From NCBI GenBank assembly GCA_022264855.1, contig JABYQU010000009.1, positions 434,001-498,000 on the forward strand: a stretch of DNA of 64,000 nucleotides. The letters are read 5' to 3'. Within the stretch, counting starts at the first letter, position 1, and each line of letters opens with the position of its first letter. The notes beneath the pieces were generated by a model. That model did not search any database and had not been told where the DNA came from. It saw nothing but the letters and a program-made list of their open reading frames with translations. Position numbers and translations under genes: made by a program. Positions 14,227 through 26,946 of this stretch are shown here, one piece after another. Origin of the DNA: Lenzites betulinus (Eukaryota > Basidiomycota > Agaricomycetes > Polyporales > Polyporaceae).

Positions 14227-14900
14227 GCGCGCCGCACGCGTAGCCCGTCGAACCCAACGCTTACTACCCACCCCCTTCACCCGTCCCACGGACGATGGAC
14301 GCTGACGTTTACACTACCCCCATACTCCCTCCCTCCCCCGGCGCGCGCCCGTGGCCGCGCCGCTTGCTCGCCCTCGCGCTCCCGCACGTACCCCGCTTTC
14401 ACGTTCTCCCCATGCACGATCTCTCTTCACGTCCCACGATACGTCAGGCTCGCCTACGACCACGTCCTATTTCTTTCTTTTTCTTCGCTGTCCATATGAC
14501 TGGCGATCGCGACCGCCACCACCATAGATGGGTTCGACCTGCAGTTTTGGCACCCGGGCGCACGGGGAGCAGTATTTTTGCAATGTAAATGAGCGGCATT
14601 CGACTCGGACGGACGATCTGAATTATTGGCATGCGTGTTTGAGGGTGTTGTGTTGCGCTGCGCTGTATGGGCTGGTTGAGTGATGCGTGTGTGTAGGTGT
14701 ACGTCATGCGAGATCCGGTGGATGAGTTCGCGCACTCCGAGAAGATGAGCTTGAGGTTGAAGGTACTTCGAAAACGTAAGGTAGTGAGAGCTTTTGGCTT
14801 GAACTCGCGTTGCACCGCGGCGCAATGAATTGCTCGTCGATCCGGCTTCGAGCTTCAAGCTCGAGGTATATCCCCGATACGTTGTACGCGGTCTGGGGAA
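14227..14900. other. UGP1 3' flank
   Basis: Presumed 3' UTR and terminator of UGP1 followed by unassigned sequence. ORFs crossing it on the minus strand have no recognisable motif. Confidence 0.4.
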
Positions 14901-15039
14901 TTGGCACATCACTCAGAAAGTGGGCATCCCATGATAAATACAATAGCAAAGGTGCTTCGTACTGAATAGCCCCCGAAGCCATAAGACGTTGTTGTACGCG
15001 TACGGTATGGGAGCGTCCCCGGTATCCTGTGTCGTACGT

Positions 15040-15400
15040 CAGTCGGACATTCTGGACAGTGTACACGTTCAGTTGTCGAGGCAAGAGGGTAAGTTCTGAC
15101 GGCGAGGATAAGCCTGTCTGGGAGACTCGTCCATGGGGGAAGCACGGTGACGTACCCAGGACGTCCAGCCGAGACACGAGCCCATGCGTGGACTCACCAG
15201 CTCGCACCAGCCGACCACCGGTCGCCCTCGTATCGACAGGGCCGTGCGCGCAGGAGGAGTTTCTCAGCGTTGCAGGTACAGCGGTCACGGCGAAAGAGGA
15301 GGACCACGATGATGTTCGTGACGAACGCCGCTGCGTTGAGACCCGCGGAGGTGCGGATGAACGCAGATCTCGACTCGGACATGAACGCCCAGCCTGGGGT
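15040..15400 (-). CDS. Possible exons of an unrecognised membrane protein
   Basis: On the minus strand, one frame (about 15382-15190) encodes a hydrophobic segment, AAAFVTNIIVVLLF, followed by RRDRC. It ends at a good donor (GTGAGT, about 15196). After a CCCAG acceptor (about 15117) another frame reads RLILAVRTYPLASTTERV. This pattern, a membrane helix then 'RL.L..RTY', is reminiscent of fungal multi-pass membrane proteins, but start, end and family are unresolved. It may be a gene fragment. Confidence 0.22.
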
Positions 15401-15640
15401 ATGCGGACCAGTACTTTCCGTTGCGGTGTGTGTTCAGGTAGATGCAACGGAGACTGTTGGGGGCGAGTCGTTAGAGGCGGGGGGAGAGTGACATATGTCG
15501 TGGGGCCGGGGGAAAGAGGCTTGTCGCCACCTATGGACATTGAGGACCGCGTACTTCAGTGCTGGGAGTAGTCTCAGAGGGGACCCGCCGCCACGGCGGG
15601 AAGTGTTGGCAAAATCCGCACCGCTCATGGTTGGTATAGA

Positions 15641-16690
15641 CTATGCTGTTCCCGTAGGAGCTGGAGAGCCGGAAGAGCTCTGTGGCGGGTTTGTCGTTGG
15701 GTCGGGTATCACAGCAGTATCATCGACGGGTCCCGACGTCTGCGACGGCACGGAGGGGTAACTTCCTGGGGCCGTCCCATCTGGCAAGTGTTAGGAGCAG
15801 GCGCATCAGCTAAGATATGTCTCCCGCACAACGTCCAGCGTGCAAGTATCCTACCATGACTTGCCCCGCTTTGCGCCGTGTCGCCATCTACGCTCCCACC
15901 CACCTGCTTCATCGGTGAGCAGAGGACTCGTCGTGCTGATAGCAAGCCACGCACACCCAAGGGTAGGTATACCCATGCAGGAATGGCTATGTCGGAGGGA
16001 AAGGGCGGGGGGTACCTTCGAGGATAGTCAATACATGAGCTCATCGACACTCTCAGGCTGAGCCTCGCTGCTGAGGACAATAATTAACCGACTAGGCTCG
16101 CATTGGGGTCCTTCTGTGAGGGTGCGAAGGATCTGGAACGGATTCTGGCCACGCTGATTGAACGTCTGCAAAGCAGTCAGCAAGAGAGTAAGAGGAAGGC
16201 TGCCACTGACGCTGACCTAGTTGAAATTTGCGACATCGCCGTAGTTAGTGCGCGGCGTGCAAGTACGAGCCAGTAATTGGCCTTAAGTGGTACTACGGGC
16301 TTCTAACAATTGCGTAGACTGTGCCATGAGCATTTCGTTCGCGTGCTTGCCTATATCCGGATGCACAGCGGGTGCAACGGTGGCTCCGTGTTTGAATGGG
16401 AGGTTGAGGGGAGGATGGGGCGTCGACTCGGACGGCACAACACCGTGCAAGCTCGGAGCATCCAAGCATACTTTATAGCACCGCGGTGGCTTTTCGTCGA
16501 CATAGCTGAACAGTGTAGAGCCAACTTGAACATTATCGATTGAGATGCAGAAAAGGAAACTGGCTTCTGCTAAGGCGTTCAGCGTATGATGCAACAACGA
16601 AAAGAGGGCCACACCGGGGTCTGTCCTGTCGGTAGCGAAGGCATCCCTAGCCGTCCGTACAATCGTGCATCTGTCAAACGATATTTAAGG
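15641..16690 (-). CDS. Unrecognised multi-exon protein or gene fragment
   Basis: Minus strand. A frame open from about 16680 to 16285 encodes CTIVRTARDAFATD, a hydrophobic region (LAEASFLFCIS) and AVHPDIGKHANEMLMAQ. A GTAGTA...CTAG intron with a CACTAAC branch point leads to an exon at about 16220-16040 (SLPLTLLLTALQTFNQRGQN). A later exon at about 15776-15641 is Ser/Pro/Thr-rich, ends SSSGSPAPTGTA and stops with TAG. No in-frame ATG was found at the 5' side. I do not recognise the family. It may be a decayed gene or lack an unseen first exon. Confidence 0.3.
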
Positions 16691-19600
16691 GCGATGCCCA
16701 AATCCTGACAGGTCTCTCTTCTATGAGTCCCCCGGCTTTTACCACCTTGCCGCGCGCAATGCTTCGACTGGGTTGAAAAGAATCCATCAACCGTCCATCA
16801 TGATGAGCCATTCTTCACGAATAGCACGTTAACCACAGCGTGTTGTGAAGCTGCTTTCCGAAGGGTGGACCACTAGATTATGTTTTGGGCAGAGCTATCG
16901 CAGGCTGCGGCTGCGGTTCAGCGAAGAGAAATTTAGCGAGCGTAGGCTTGGATGATAGCTGCATTGATGACCTTGTATGCACCTGTGGCTGGATGGCGAT
17001 AGCAGGACTTAACATGCCGAGCTTGCTTGGTACATATTCGGAGCTGAAGTAGCCCCGATGCGATGTGCGTCGTTCAGTAGATCATCGGCGTGAGGTGATG
17101 GTGCAATACCACCAAGCCGAGAGACAGCTACTGGGGTACGCTTGCGATTCGCGCCCTATGCAAAGTGAGTGGCTGGAGCATGGCTCAGTAATGGATGACA
17201 CAATAAACGATGCCTCTAGCGAGAGCTACTAGAAATCTTGTACGGGTTGGCAGTTCTCATGCCCTTTCGCCCCTTACAAGCCAAGGGTCTCCAGAATGCA
17301 ACAGTGACTGCTATTGAGCGAATGGTTTGACGGGACAGCAAGTGCCAGCGCTTTGCCCTCGGATGCAGCGATACCGTGACACGCGTTTTGCGACTTAGAC
17401 CCTGAGGGTTGTTCGACGCTCGTCCTATTTGCAAGAAAATATCTGGTAGCAACTCAGTATTTCCATAATGGCAGGCTGCCAAGGTGCTGGTTAGTATTGG
17501 TTGGATGGTAGCTCCGCCTGAGTAGCTGGACCGTGACGCCTCACACGCATAATAATGAATCATACTATGCATTAGCAAAGGAGGACGAAACCCATGATTC
17601 ACAACTGAACTCACATTATCTATCAGAAGAAGTGCCTTCGCGGACTCGGACCGACCAGTCTCGCCTCGGGACGTGTTGAGTGCGATCTAGTACGCACATG
17701 CCCACTAGGATATTGACGGTCTGTCATAAGCGCCGTCAAACCTCTACGTCCCGTGTTGTTTTGTATCATCCGTTTGATCAATGTGGGATCATGCTTGAGG
17801 TGGTGCCAAGAAGTGAGCCCAGGTGGGCGAGCTCCAGGTACCTGTCGTAGCCGACTCGCAGAAGTAGTTAGCCACAACCTAGACCCGCCCACCGGTGGCA
17901 CAGGGCTGCTATGACGTGCGTATCCTCCTACAAAAGTAGCGGTCCAGTCTCGCATGGGCGGCCAGAACTGGCGATACGAGGGTCCGCCGGATGCAAAGGC
18001 GGCCACGAAGGCCGCAACCTGCGAGTCAGCTGGTGTTCCCGAGAGCTGTGGCGCGCACCTGGTGTTCCCCGGATGTGAAGCCCCAGGGCCATTGATTCCA
18101 GGGCGCGCCGCACGGTCTAGCGTCGGTCTCGTGCGGAGCGTGCAGCACGCAGGGAAGCCCAAGTTGGGCCGCCAGCATCACTCGACCGCTGAGAAGCAGT
18201 GGCAGTCCGAGCTTGTGCCAGCGATGGACGCGTGGAGAGTAGGCGGCCGAGATAACGGCGAACTGAGCTGTCTTCTTTGCACAGTCGCGTGTTCCGTGGG
18301 TCTTCGAAGCACGATGCGCCCTGTGGGGAGCGTCGGCGAGTGTTAACGAGCGCGATGTCGAGGAACGTACGTACTCACGTCGAGGACTCAAAACGCGTAC
18401 GTAGAATGCATATGCGCGTGATGGTGCCTGCACAGCTGCCGTATACGCCGCCTCACATGGGACAGGTACTGCACGCTGCAGGCAGCGGTGGCAGCGAAGC
18501 GGATGCTTGTACAACGTGGTGCATCCGGGCAGGAGCCCGAGGACTGAAGACAAGGAAATTCAGCACATGCGGCTCGATGCGAGACATCATGCCGCAACAA
18601 CAGGCGGGGACGCCGGGACCTCGTACATCGCACTTGGCAGACTGGCGGCTAGATAGATCAGCTTGGCAGTCAGTATACCATACACTCGTCATCATATGTG
18701 TACAGCGCGACTGCTCACATCGTGGATAAACGACTATTCGCTTCGGTAGTGCCATCCGCGACTTATCTGAATCAGAAACCGAGCATAGTAAGCCTGCGCG
18801 CACCTCGACCAAAGACAAGATCCGCGTTTGGATGCACCGCGCAACTCTGACCGCGTCCACACGCTCTGCACCGGGCGAGAAGCGTCCAATGGAGGGCGGG
18901 GCATCGCGTCGCCCGTCCAGCACCGTTCGAAAGAGCGCGCGGGGAGGTCACGAACATGCGCGCGCGATGTCCGACGCGCGCACGAAGCACCGTCCCCGGC
19001 CAAACACAGACCACGCGAGATCCACCGTCACGTCGTGTCGGTGAGTCCGGCGACCTCCGCGACGTTCGAGGCGCGAGCGTGTGCACTCCGCGGCCGACAG
19101 AGACACCGCGCCGGGGCACGTCTACTGTTCGCCCGTGATAGCGTGATGGAGAACGAGAGAGAACGGCAGTGCGCTCCGCACCTCCATGTGGACGTCGCGG
19201 CGAGACCGTGAAGGTGTTGAATGCAGAAGCAGCGTCGTCTGACGAGGAATATCCGAGGCGCTGGCCACTGTTACCGTCTCGAGTCTCGGCGACGTCTACT
19301 CCTGTGTACCTGCTATTACTGCAGAGGCTGTCATGTATAGGCGTCGATCTGGACTCTGTTCGTACTTCGAGCCCAAGGTTTGCGAGGACTTGCGTGATAG
19401 TTCGCGAGAGCCGGCCATCCGACGTCGGCTCTTCTCAACGAAGAGCACAAAACTCGCGATATCGGAGCGCCTTTCCGCAGTGCGACCTGTGACCGGTTGA
19501 CCCTGCATGTATCACCGTCTTTTACGTTCAAAGACTGGCCGATACCTTTGTGGGTTAGAGTTCAAGATTGGCTAAGTTGGAGGTATCGTTGCTTCGGGAT

Positions 19601-20000
19601 TGACCGTAAGTAGACGATAGCGCACCGTCGCGTGCATTGCGGTCAGGGTTGTCATGGTGAGGGCTTGTACAGCTCCAGTCAGAACCACCTGACGAGGAGG
19701 GCGAACGATAAGGGCTGAACAAAACACGTTGCACGCAGCACGACGTCTCTCCGACGGCCGTCGGTCATCACAAGAATTCTCGAGAAAGCAGATACAGATT
19801 ACACGGACTAATAAATATAAAGCATAGCTGCAGCTTGTACGCATGCGATCCGAGTGCAAACGCAATGTCCCGGTCCGTTCATCTACACTGCGCGCCATCA
19901 ACACACGCTAGAAGCACGCCGGTCGCGGAGTAGAACGTACCAAATGTTCCTCAACCTAGATCTCGAGCACGGTTCCATGAGCGCATAGCGGACGTCGCAA
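16691..20000. other. Gene-poor 3.3 kb stretch
   Basis: No recognisable protein. The longest ORFs (minus 17623-18162, 18026-18553, 17216-17614) show no family motif, overlap each other in several frames and have no supported splice pattern. No LTR, terminal inverted repeat or RNA gene was identified. It could hold decayed transposon sequence or a non-coding RNA, but nothing can be shown. Confidence 0.4.
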
Positions 20001-21470
20001 TCACCTGCGCTGCTTCGCGCGGATAACTCTGTCATATGACTCCGCGATCGGGTTGCGGTGCGCCAGAACGGTGAGGTGTGCGCTGAGGTATGGCGGAGGG
20101 AGGAGAGGGTGAATGCTCTCGAGCGCCACGGACTGCTCCAGAGGGGGGAAGTGCGCGGTGACCTTTACAGCAGTATGCGGCGGAGATGGCGTGGAGCGTA
20201 AGGCAAAGTTCGTTAGCGCCGCGATCGAAGAGCTGGAGGAGATAGTCGAAAGCGTGCGTTGTCGATCGTGGGTTGCACGACTAGCAGTGCGCTCGATCGT
20301 TGGGGCTGGAAGAGTGGCGGTGGAGCGGGCGGAGGATGTAGAGGTGCGGCGCAGCTGCCGGTGCGCTGGTGAAGAGGAAGTTGGAGAAGAGAGATTGGGA
20401 GATCCAGATGCGGTCCTGATGCTCGTCGGAGAGCCAGCGCGTGCACTGGATGGGGATGAGGAGGACGTTGACATCTGGCCTGACGCGGAGTCCGGGAGTA
20501 CAGTCGTAAGGGGCGCAAGCGGTACGGGCTTTGCCGTGAAGCCCTGGCCGTACGAATGTCCACGGATCAGCGGATGAGGTCTAAGAGGTTGTGCGTCCAA
20601 CTTGCTGCTAATCGAGTGCGTAGAAGGCGGGCGGGTCATGGATTGTCGTTTGGACGGGGCGTCGGGAGACCTGCGCGGGGGAGAGTGTGTTTCTGAGCGC
20701 GCTTTCGCAATAGGGGGCGTGGGTGTGGAAATCTGTATCGCTGGTTCCGGATGACGCTGATCACTCTGCATCTGACTGGAAGAGAAGTTCTCCTGTATAA
20801 TAGGCTTCTGAAAACCATAATCCTGTACGGCTGGGGCAAACGATTGCGTAGATGGCCGTGCGGTGTCAACACGAGGGAGTGAAGGCGGCGCCGCTCTGGG
20901 CGTAGCCACATCGTGAACCACGTCGTGAGCTGCCGGCGCAATTGGCTGTGTAGGCAAAGCTTCGAGCCGTTGTTGAAGTTCCTCTACGGGCGTGGTCTCC
21001 GCGTCCGAGCCGTCGAGGGGTGTGGCGGCACCGCTCTCGCTGGAGACCCACTCGTCATCGTCTCCCTCATCTGGACTCGATATCGAAAAGTCCACCGCGT
21101 GCTTGCCATTCGGCTTCGCGGGACCATGGGGGGTGGGCGCGCGGCGTATCGCCGCAGGCTGGAGGTTGTCGCGTGAATGGACACGAATGCCGCTGTTTGT
21201 CCGCAGAAACTGGGAGCTGCCATTGCGCGCGCCGGGCTATACGTGGCGTAGCGTCGACGAGACCCGTAAGGCGGCTGTTCTGAACGATCGGCGAGTGAAA
21301 GGAGGACAAACCTCGTGGTGAAAGTGGGAGGACTTCTTCGCTTTATCGGCCGCTCGCTGGGGCGCAGGATCCTTCTGTGTAAATTGCAGGTTCAGGCCCA
21401 GCTTGGAGTTGCCGCCAGAAGACGAGCGAGTATGCGTGCGAAGCGGGCCGCTGGGACGTTTGGCGGGCAT
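20001..21470 (-). CDS. Low-complexity protein with an acidic DEWVSSESGAATP motif (DUF3295/AreA-like regulator family?)
   Basis: ATG at 21470 begins MPAKRPSGPLRTHTRSSSGG, and exon 1 includes LGLNLQFTQKDP. An intron from GTTTGT (about 21312) to CTCCAG (about 21163) joins it to PHGPAKPNGKHAVDFSIS followed by the acidic motif DDDEWVSSESGAATP. The rest is Ser/Thr/Pro-rich and mostly disordered, ending in a more ordered tail (LPPPYLSAHLTVLAHRNPI, RVIRAKQRR, stop at 20001). The acidic motif and layout resemble fungal proteins annotated as DUF3295 or AreA-like nitrogen regulators, but no GATA zinc finger is present, so it is not a DNA-binding GATA factor. Function is inferred weakly. It is divergent from UTP6. 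Confidence 0.6.
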
Positions 21471-21885
21471 GGCGGTGGAATGAGTGGTGTTGGTAAAGGG
21501 GAGAGAGATAGATGGAGTGGAGGGCGGAGACGAGGCCTGCGGCAGCGCTTACATCTCCAAGCGCGTCGGATCTCGCGGACTCGAACCACAGCTCCGCGTC
21601 GTTATCCGCCTCGCGGTCTTCAACATCTGTCAGACTGCCCCAGCATTGCCGTACGTACTCCATGTACCCGTCTACTCATCCGAGTTCTAGACAGTGGGCT
21701 CTTCCCATGGGCAACCAACCCAGCTTTGCCGCGGCGCGCCCAGGAAAACGTGCCTAATGAGGTAATGTCACGTGGCTCGGCAAGAATTTCCTGCGATCGT
21801 CCACTTCGTGAAGCGCCCGCAACTCTGCTTGCTACCCGTTCAGACTCGGCTCTCTGGGTATTCCGCGCACACTAAGGTCGTCGTA
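21471..21885. promoter_or_regulatory. Divergent promoter between the DUF3295-like gene and UTP6
   Basis: About 415 bp. On the minus side a short upstream ORF opens at 21663 (MEYVRQCWGSLTDVED) and runs into a GTAAGC donor-like site. It may be an upstream ORF or an alternative first exon. No TATA box is clear. Confidence 0.4.
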
Positions 21886-24800
21886 ATGGAGAGAGTTCAG
21901 TTCCAGCAGGAGCAGGTACGCACCCCGGCGCTCAAAGCATGACACTATGCTGATAACCTTGGCAGATGCTCGCAGAGCTCAAGGACTTGGTCCAAAGGAG
22001 CCTGTTCACCCAAGTGCGTTTCTTGCGTCGTGCAGTACCGCGTGCGGAGCTACGTTGTAATTGACCTGCAGCGCATCGCGCACAGAAAGAGGTCAAGCAG
22101 ATTATGCAGAAGCGGACCGCATTCGAGACCGCGCTAGTCCGGCGGATACCCAAGAAAAGCGACTTCCTCCGCTACGCGACGTACGAGATGAGCCTGGAGG
22201 CACTGCGGAGAAAGCGCGTGGAACGCCTCAGTACGTTCTAAAGCTGCCCAACGCCTGCGGAACGACATTAAACCGACGGTTCGTCGGATGTAGAATTACC
22301 AAAGGGACCGCCCTCGATTTCCGACTATGCGCTCGTCCGGAGACAGTTCCAGATTTTCGAACGCGCTCTGAAGAAGTTCAAGGGCGACGTGGGCTTGTGG
22401 ATACAGTACATCCAGGTCGCGAAGAAGGAAGGTGCACGCGCACTGGTAGGACGGATTACTGCCAGGTATGTACCTTCTAAACGGCGAAATTGGTCCGAAT
22501 CTGAATGGATCCCCAGGGCGCTGCAACTGCATCCAAATGTCCCTGCGCTCTATGTCCTCGCGGCATCACATGAGCTTGAGCACCTGTCTCCCTCTGCAGC
22601 CCGTGCTCTGCTGCAACGGGGCATCCGGCTCAACTCAGACAGCGTCGAGATGTGGCGGGAGTATGTGAAAATGGAGTTGAACTTTGTCGAAAGCTTACGG
22701 CGGCGGTGGAGCGTCCTTGGCATCGACGTGAAAGGCAAGGGCAAAGACACAGTCAAGGCCAAGGGAAAGCACGCCAGTGCAGCAGATAGCCCAGACGCAA
22801 GCGGGTTGGAGGACGAAATTACAGCAGAGCCCGACGCTATGGACGTGGATACCGCTGAGGACGAGCTGGGTGAGGACGAAGCTGCCCGCAAACAAATCAT
22901 GGATGGCGCCATTGTCAAAGCTGTCATCTCCAATGCAGTCCGAGGTGCGCTCTTGCCCCGATGTTTGACAGGCCAAGTGAATGCACACTCAGCTTCCCAC
23001 AGAAATCCCCAAAATTGAACTGTTTACCTCCATACACGATCTCATCACGACCTACCCTTCCCCACCTTCCCTGAGAGAATCCCTTCTCGACCACTTACAC
23101 GCTCTGCTCCGAGATACGCTCCCCTCTCTACCCGCCGCCATCAAGCTCTCCGCCACGCGGTCTCTGGTGGCTGACCTCCCAGGAGAGCAACTAGTGGACG
23201 CTTTGAGACATGCTACCGATGCGCTCGCCGAGGCCGTGCGAACAAGCTCCGGCGAAGCGAGAGAAGGCATGGCGCGTGTGTACACAGACTTTATCGAGGA
23301 GTGGTGCGGGAAGACCGCCGATGATAGTTTGGTGAGTTCCTGCCTTTCACCCTCCCCTGGCCCCCGGTCCTGCGACGCGTCCTGCGCTTCCCCGGAAATT
23401 CTGACCGGATTTGCACGCTGCTTGACGTCTTCGCGTGTGCTCCGCCGGCTTCATGTCTCGCTTCTATCACTTCTATCTATCTGCTACTGTCGTTGCCCTC
23501 GCGCAGCCCGTCAGCTTCATGTCTCGCCCACTCATGTAAACCTCGCCTTCGATCAGCCCCCCTGAGCCATCCCTCGATGTTGCATCACTCCCCATCCCAT
23601 CGTTCGCGCCCCCGCATGTTGTCTTAAACAACGTCTTCACGTGAACGGTGATACTCACACGCACGCTCTCCCTAACAGAAAGCCTTCCTGATCACGTCCT
23701 TGCACCTCCTGATCCAGCAACAAGCCGCGCCCATCCCCCCGGCCTTGCTTGCGGCGCACGTCCGGCTGCTCGTGCGGCACCATGCGTCGCTCGGCTCCGC
23801 ACTACTCCCCTCGAAGGTGAACAGCCCAGAGAAGATACTGCGCGTCGCGCGCAAATACACCACCCGGGCCCCATCGCGCGCACACGTATGGCTCGCGCGC
23901 CTCGACGCAGAAAAGCAGTTTGCCCAGCCGGCGGACGTCGATAGCGCCTGGCGCTCGGCCCGAGAACACGTCCAGGGCGCGGGGCTCGAGGACGTCTGGC
24001 TCTGGGGCCTGCCGCCGCAAGACGTACAACAACAATCATCCGCCCTACCCGAGTCACAATCACACTCCACCCCCGCGACACTGGAAGATGGTGCAGCCAT
24101 ACGCGACGCCGTCGCGCTGCTCGAGGTGCGCACCCTGCGTGTTCAGTCTCACGCGAGCCTCCGAAAAAACAAAAACTGACGCCCTCGCTCCTTCCCTCCT
24201 CCGCGGCCCCGGTGCGGCTCCCGCACCCGCCCTGCACCCGGCGCCTGTTCCACTGCACAGCATCTCCTGCCAGAGAGCAAGCGTATCAGCGAGCCGACGG
24301 CTGCGCGCGCGATCCACGAGGTGCTGCTGATGCGGTACGCAGCCGCAACACACCGCGCGCTGCTCCTCCCCCCGTCGTCCGCCCGCGCCCAGCACGCCCA
24401 GCCTGGACACCGTCAGGGCGACGCGCCCCCGCACGACGCCGAACCCGCGCCGCATCCGAATCAGATCGCGCGCCATGCGTCCGCGCCGACCGACGTGACC
24501 ACGCCGCGCGCCGGCGGCACCTCGGGTTCGGACGCGCAACGCGCCGCTGCCCCACAACGCGATCGCGATCGGGCTCCGCAGCAGCTCCATCTTGCGACGT
24601 CCCGCCACCACCACCACCACGAACAACAGCAACAGCGCGAACAAGTTCAACAAGCGGCCGAGGCGCGTCTCGCACGCATACGGCGCCTCGCGGGCCTGTA
24701 CACGCCCTCCGCGCGGGTGTGGGCAGAAGTGTTCCGGCAGGAGGCGCAGTGGGGCGCGCAGCCCGGGCCTCCCCAACGTTCCCAGGCCCCGTCTGCGTCG

Positions 24801-25085
24801 GATGCGGGCGCAGACGCGCGCGTGCTCGGGGCCGTGTATGAGCACTGGCGCCAGGCGGACGGCGTCGGGGCGACGGCGGCGTGGGCGGCGTGGCTGCTGC
24901 AGCGGGGCCGGGGCACGGAGGCGGTCGCGGTCGTCGGGCGCGCGCGCAGCGTGCTCGGGGCGCAGGCGGGGGAGGAGGTCGAGCGGCGCTGGAAGGCGAT
25001 CTTGGACGGGCCCGAGGCGCATGACGAGGAGGGGGACGCCGAGGAGGACGGCGCCGCGGATGTTGCGGAGCTTACCAGCGCGTAG
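21886..25085 (+). CDS. UTP6: UTP6-like U3 snoRNP / SSU processome component with HAT repeats
   Basis: Utp6 is part of the 90S pre-ribosome and is needed for 18S rRNA maturation in the nucleolus. ATG at 21886; exon 1 (MERVQFQQEQ) ends at a GTACGC donor, and the next exon starts MLAELKDLVQRSLF. The N-terminal signature follows: RRIPKKSDFLRYATYEMSLE and ALKKFKGDVGLWIQYIQVAK. HAT-type helices follow (LHPNVPALYVLAASHELEHL, GIRLNSDSVEMWREYVKMEL). An acidic/Lys-rich linker lies near 22720-22890, more helical repeats run to 24130 and a final exon goes from about 24275 to TAG at 25083. The last exon contains an HHHHHEQQQQ tract and a Gly/Ala-rich C-terminus. Several introns are needed. The size is somewhat larger than yeast Utp6, mainly from low-complexity inserts. 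Confidence 0.88.
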
Positions 25086-26946
25086 GTTTGTCGGACTCAC
25101 TGCTCGCGGGCACGATGGGGTCATGGCATGTTCGAGACATATCTCGGCGGACGTCGATGTGCTTCCACGTATGTGTGTAGGTATAAGCGTTGCGCATGTG
25201 CACGGTGCAGATATCCGGCGGGATGCTGTCATGCGGCCTGCGGAGCTGGTGCATTTAATTTAGGGCTGTAGGTTGACGGGAGCACCGCCTTGTGTGAGGT
25301 CTAAATGGATCCCAGCAAGGCTCCTGCCGCCAGCGGAGCATGCACGCGGTGCGCGCGATCGAGTGTATTCCGTGTACGGCTAGCTACAAGAATACGCCTC
25401 CGCATGTCGCGGCGAGTGTATGCGGAAGGCTGCGGAGGGCGCGAAGCCCCCAGGGAACCACTGACCAGATGCGGGCGCTCGCGTCTAGTGCGGACGCGGG
25501 CGAGGATCCGGTCGGATGCGCTGGGCACTGCACAGGGTGTGCTCCCACTGTCCCAGAGGGATGCCGGCGGTGAGAGCGAGCGGTGGTGCGCTGGGAAAAC
25601 CGCCCGGCTTCTCGGGCGGATAGGTGCGTGCGCGGCGGCCTGCGCTGCCGGGGCTGGGGGACACATGCGGCGTGTTCGAGCATGACAAGCATGATGCCCA
25701 TGGCGAGTTCCTGGGCTCGGAGATGCAGAGGACAGATCGGAGGGCCGGAGGGCGGTTGTGGATCAGCTCGGGGCGTGGGTGCCTGGAGCCCATGTGGGCG
25801 CACGGGCGAGAGGCTGCGCCGGGGCGGCTGTGGTATTACAAGCGTAGCTCTGGAGCGCGGTGGGTCGGTTGGGGGCGCACTGGCCGGGGAAGGGAGGTGT
25901 TGTGTTCGGCGGGCTATGGTTATGTAAGGGCAGGGGCAGGGGGCGAGGCCGGGGATGCGGAGACTGTAGCGAACGTTCGTGTGGGACGAGTGGGAGAGCG
26001 CGAGGGGATGTGATCAGGATGGACACGAGGACCGGTGTGCGCTGTTCTCACACGAAGCGGCGGGGACGCTGTCAAGGCGTGAAGATAGGCCGCGCGCGGG
26101 GAGGGCGCCGCGCGTGGCGAGACGGGCGTTGTGCCTCGCGCGGTGGCCCTCGGGGGTGTCCTGGTGTGTCGCGCGGGGGGTGTCGCGCAGGTGCCGTGGC
26201 CCGCTGTGTGTCGCGGGACGTGGCGGGGAGGGAGGGGGAGCACATGGACTGGAGCACGCGGAGGGCAGGGAGGGTGGGGACGATGGATAGATGTGATTGA
26301 TGGGGCGGGAATAATTGGAATTGGCGCAGGGAGGGAGTCGAGGAATAATAAACGATGCAGAAGAAGAGGAAGCTAAAGACACGCGTGCGGCCGTGGAAGG
26401 CGAGTGCCATGTGCTGCGCCTGGTCGTGCACGGTCGCCCCCCTCTAATCTCCCGCCCTCCTCCTTCTCTCTCTCCCCCTCCCCGCCCGCCCCTCGGCCTC
26501 CAGCCCGTCGCGTCTCTGTGGTTGCTGCAGCGGTAAGCACCCGCCCCCCTCAACCTGCACCCTCCCTCGCTGACTCGCCCCTCATCACGCGCGTTATCCT
26601 TCCGCGCCCCCTTTGGAACTCCGCTCGCTAGCTTTGCCTCCTGCTGCCATCTCCCACAAGTCTGCCTGCCTATCGCTTCCCGCCAGGCTCGCTCCCCGCT
26701 CGCAGACGTCCTGGGGCGTCCGAGTCTCCCTCGTGTCTCTCAGGAGCCTTAGGAGAGCCACACCCCTCCTAGACTGGTCACCCGCGCCCACCGCCGACAC
26801 CTGCATGCATATCGAGCCAGTCCTCGTCCGTCTGTAGTCTACGACCCTCCCCAGCTGACATCTCGCCTCCCCCTCCTCGTATCCCGAGAAGTTCCAGAGC
26901 GCAAGAACAGTCATTCTCTGGATTACGACATACAGCTTTTTCCCTA
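25086..26946. other. GC-rich intergenic region, promoter side of the Ksp1-like kinase gene
   Basis: About 1.9 kb. Long ORFs on both strands are Arg/Gly- or Pro/Ser/Arg-rich mirror images of GC-skewed DNA and are not supported. A strong C/T-rich block (about 26430-26700) precedes the kinase gene and fits a fungal core promoter or 5' UTR. Confidence 0.45.

Noticed and set aside
17216..18553. Minus-strand ORFs of 130-180 codons in the gene-poor region
   Set aside because: No recognisable domain, mutually overlapping frames and no supporting splice sites; kept only as part of the unassigned stretch.
21570..21600. GGTTCGAGTCC-like string on the minus strand, a possible tRNA T arm
   Set aside because: The flanking bases do not form a 5-bp T stem and no D arm, anticodon arm or acceptor stem could be drawn around it.
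25301..26553. Overlapping ORFs on both strands before the kinase gene
   Set aside because: Composition-driven open frames with no motif, no splice logic and mirror ORFs on the opposite strand.
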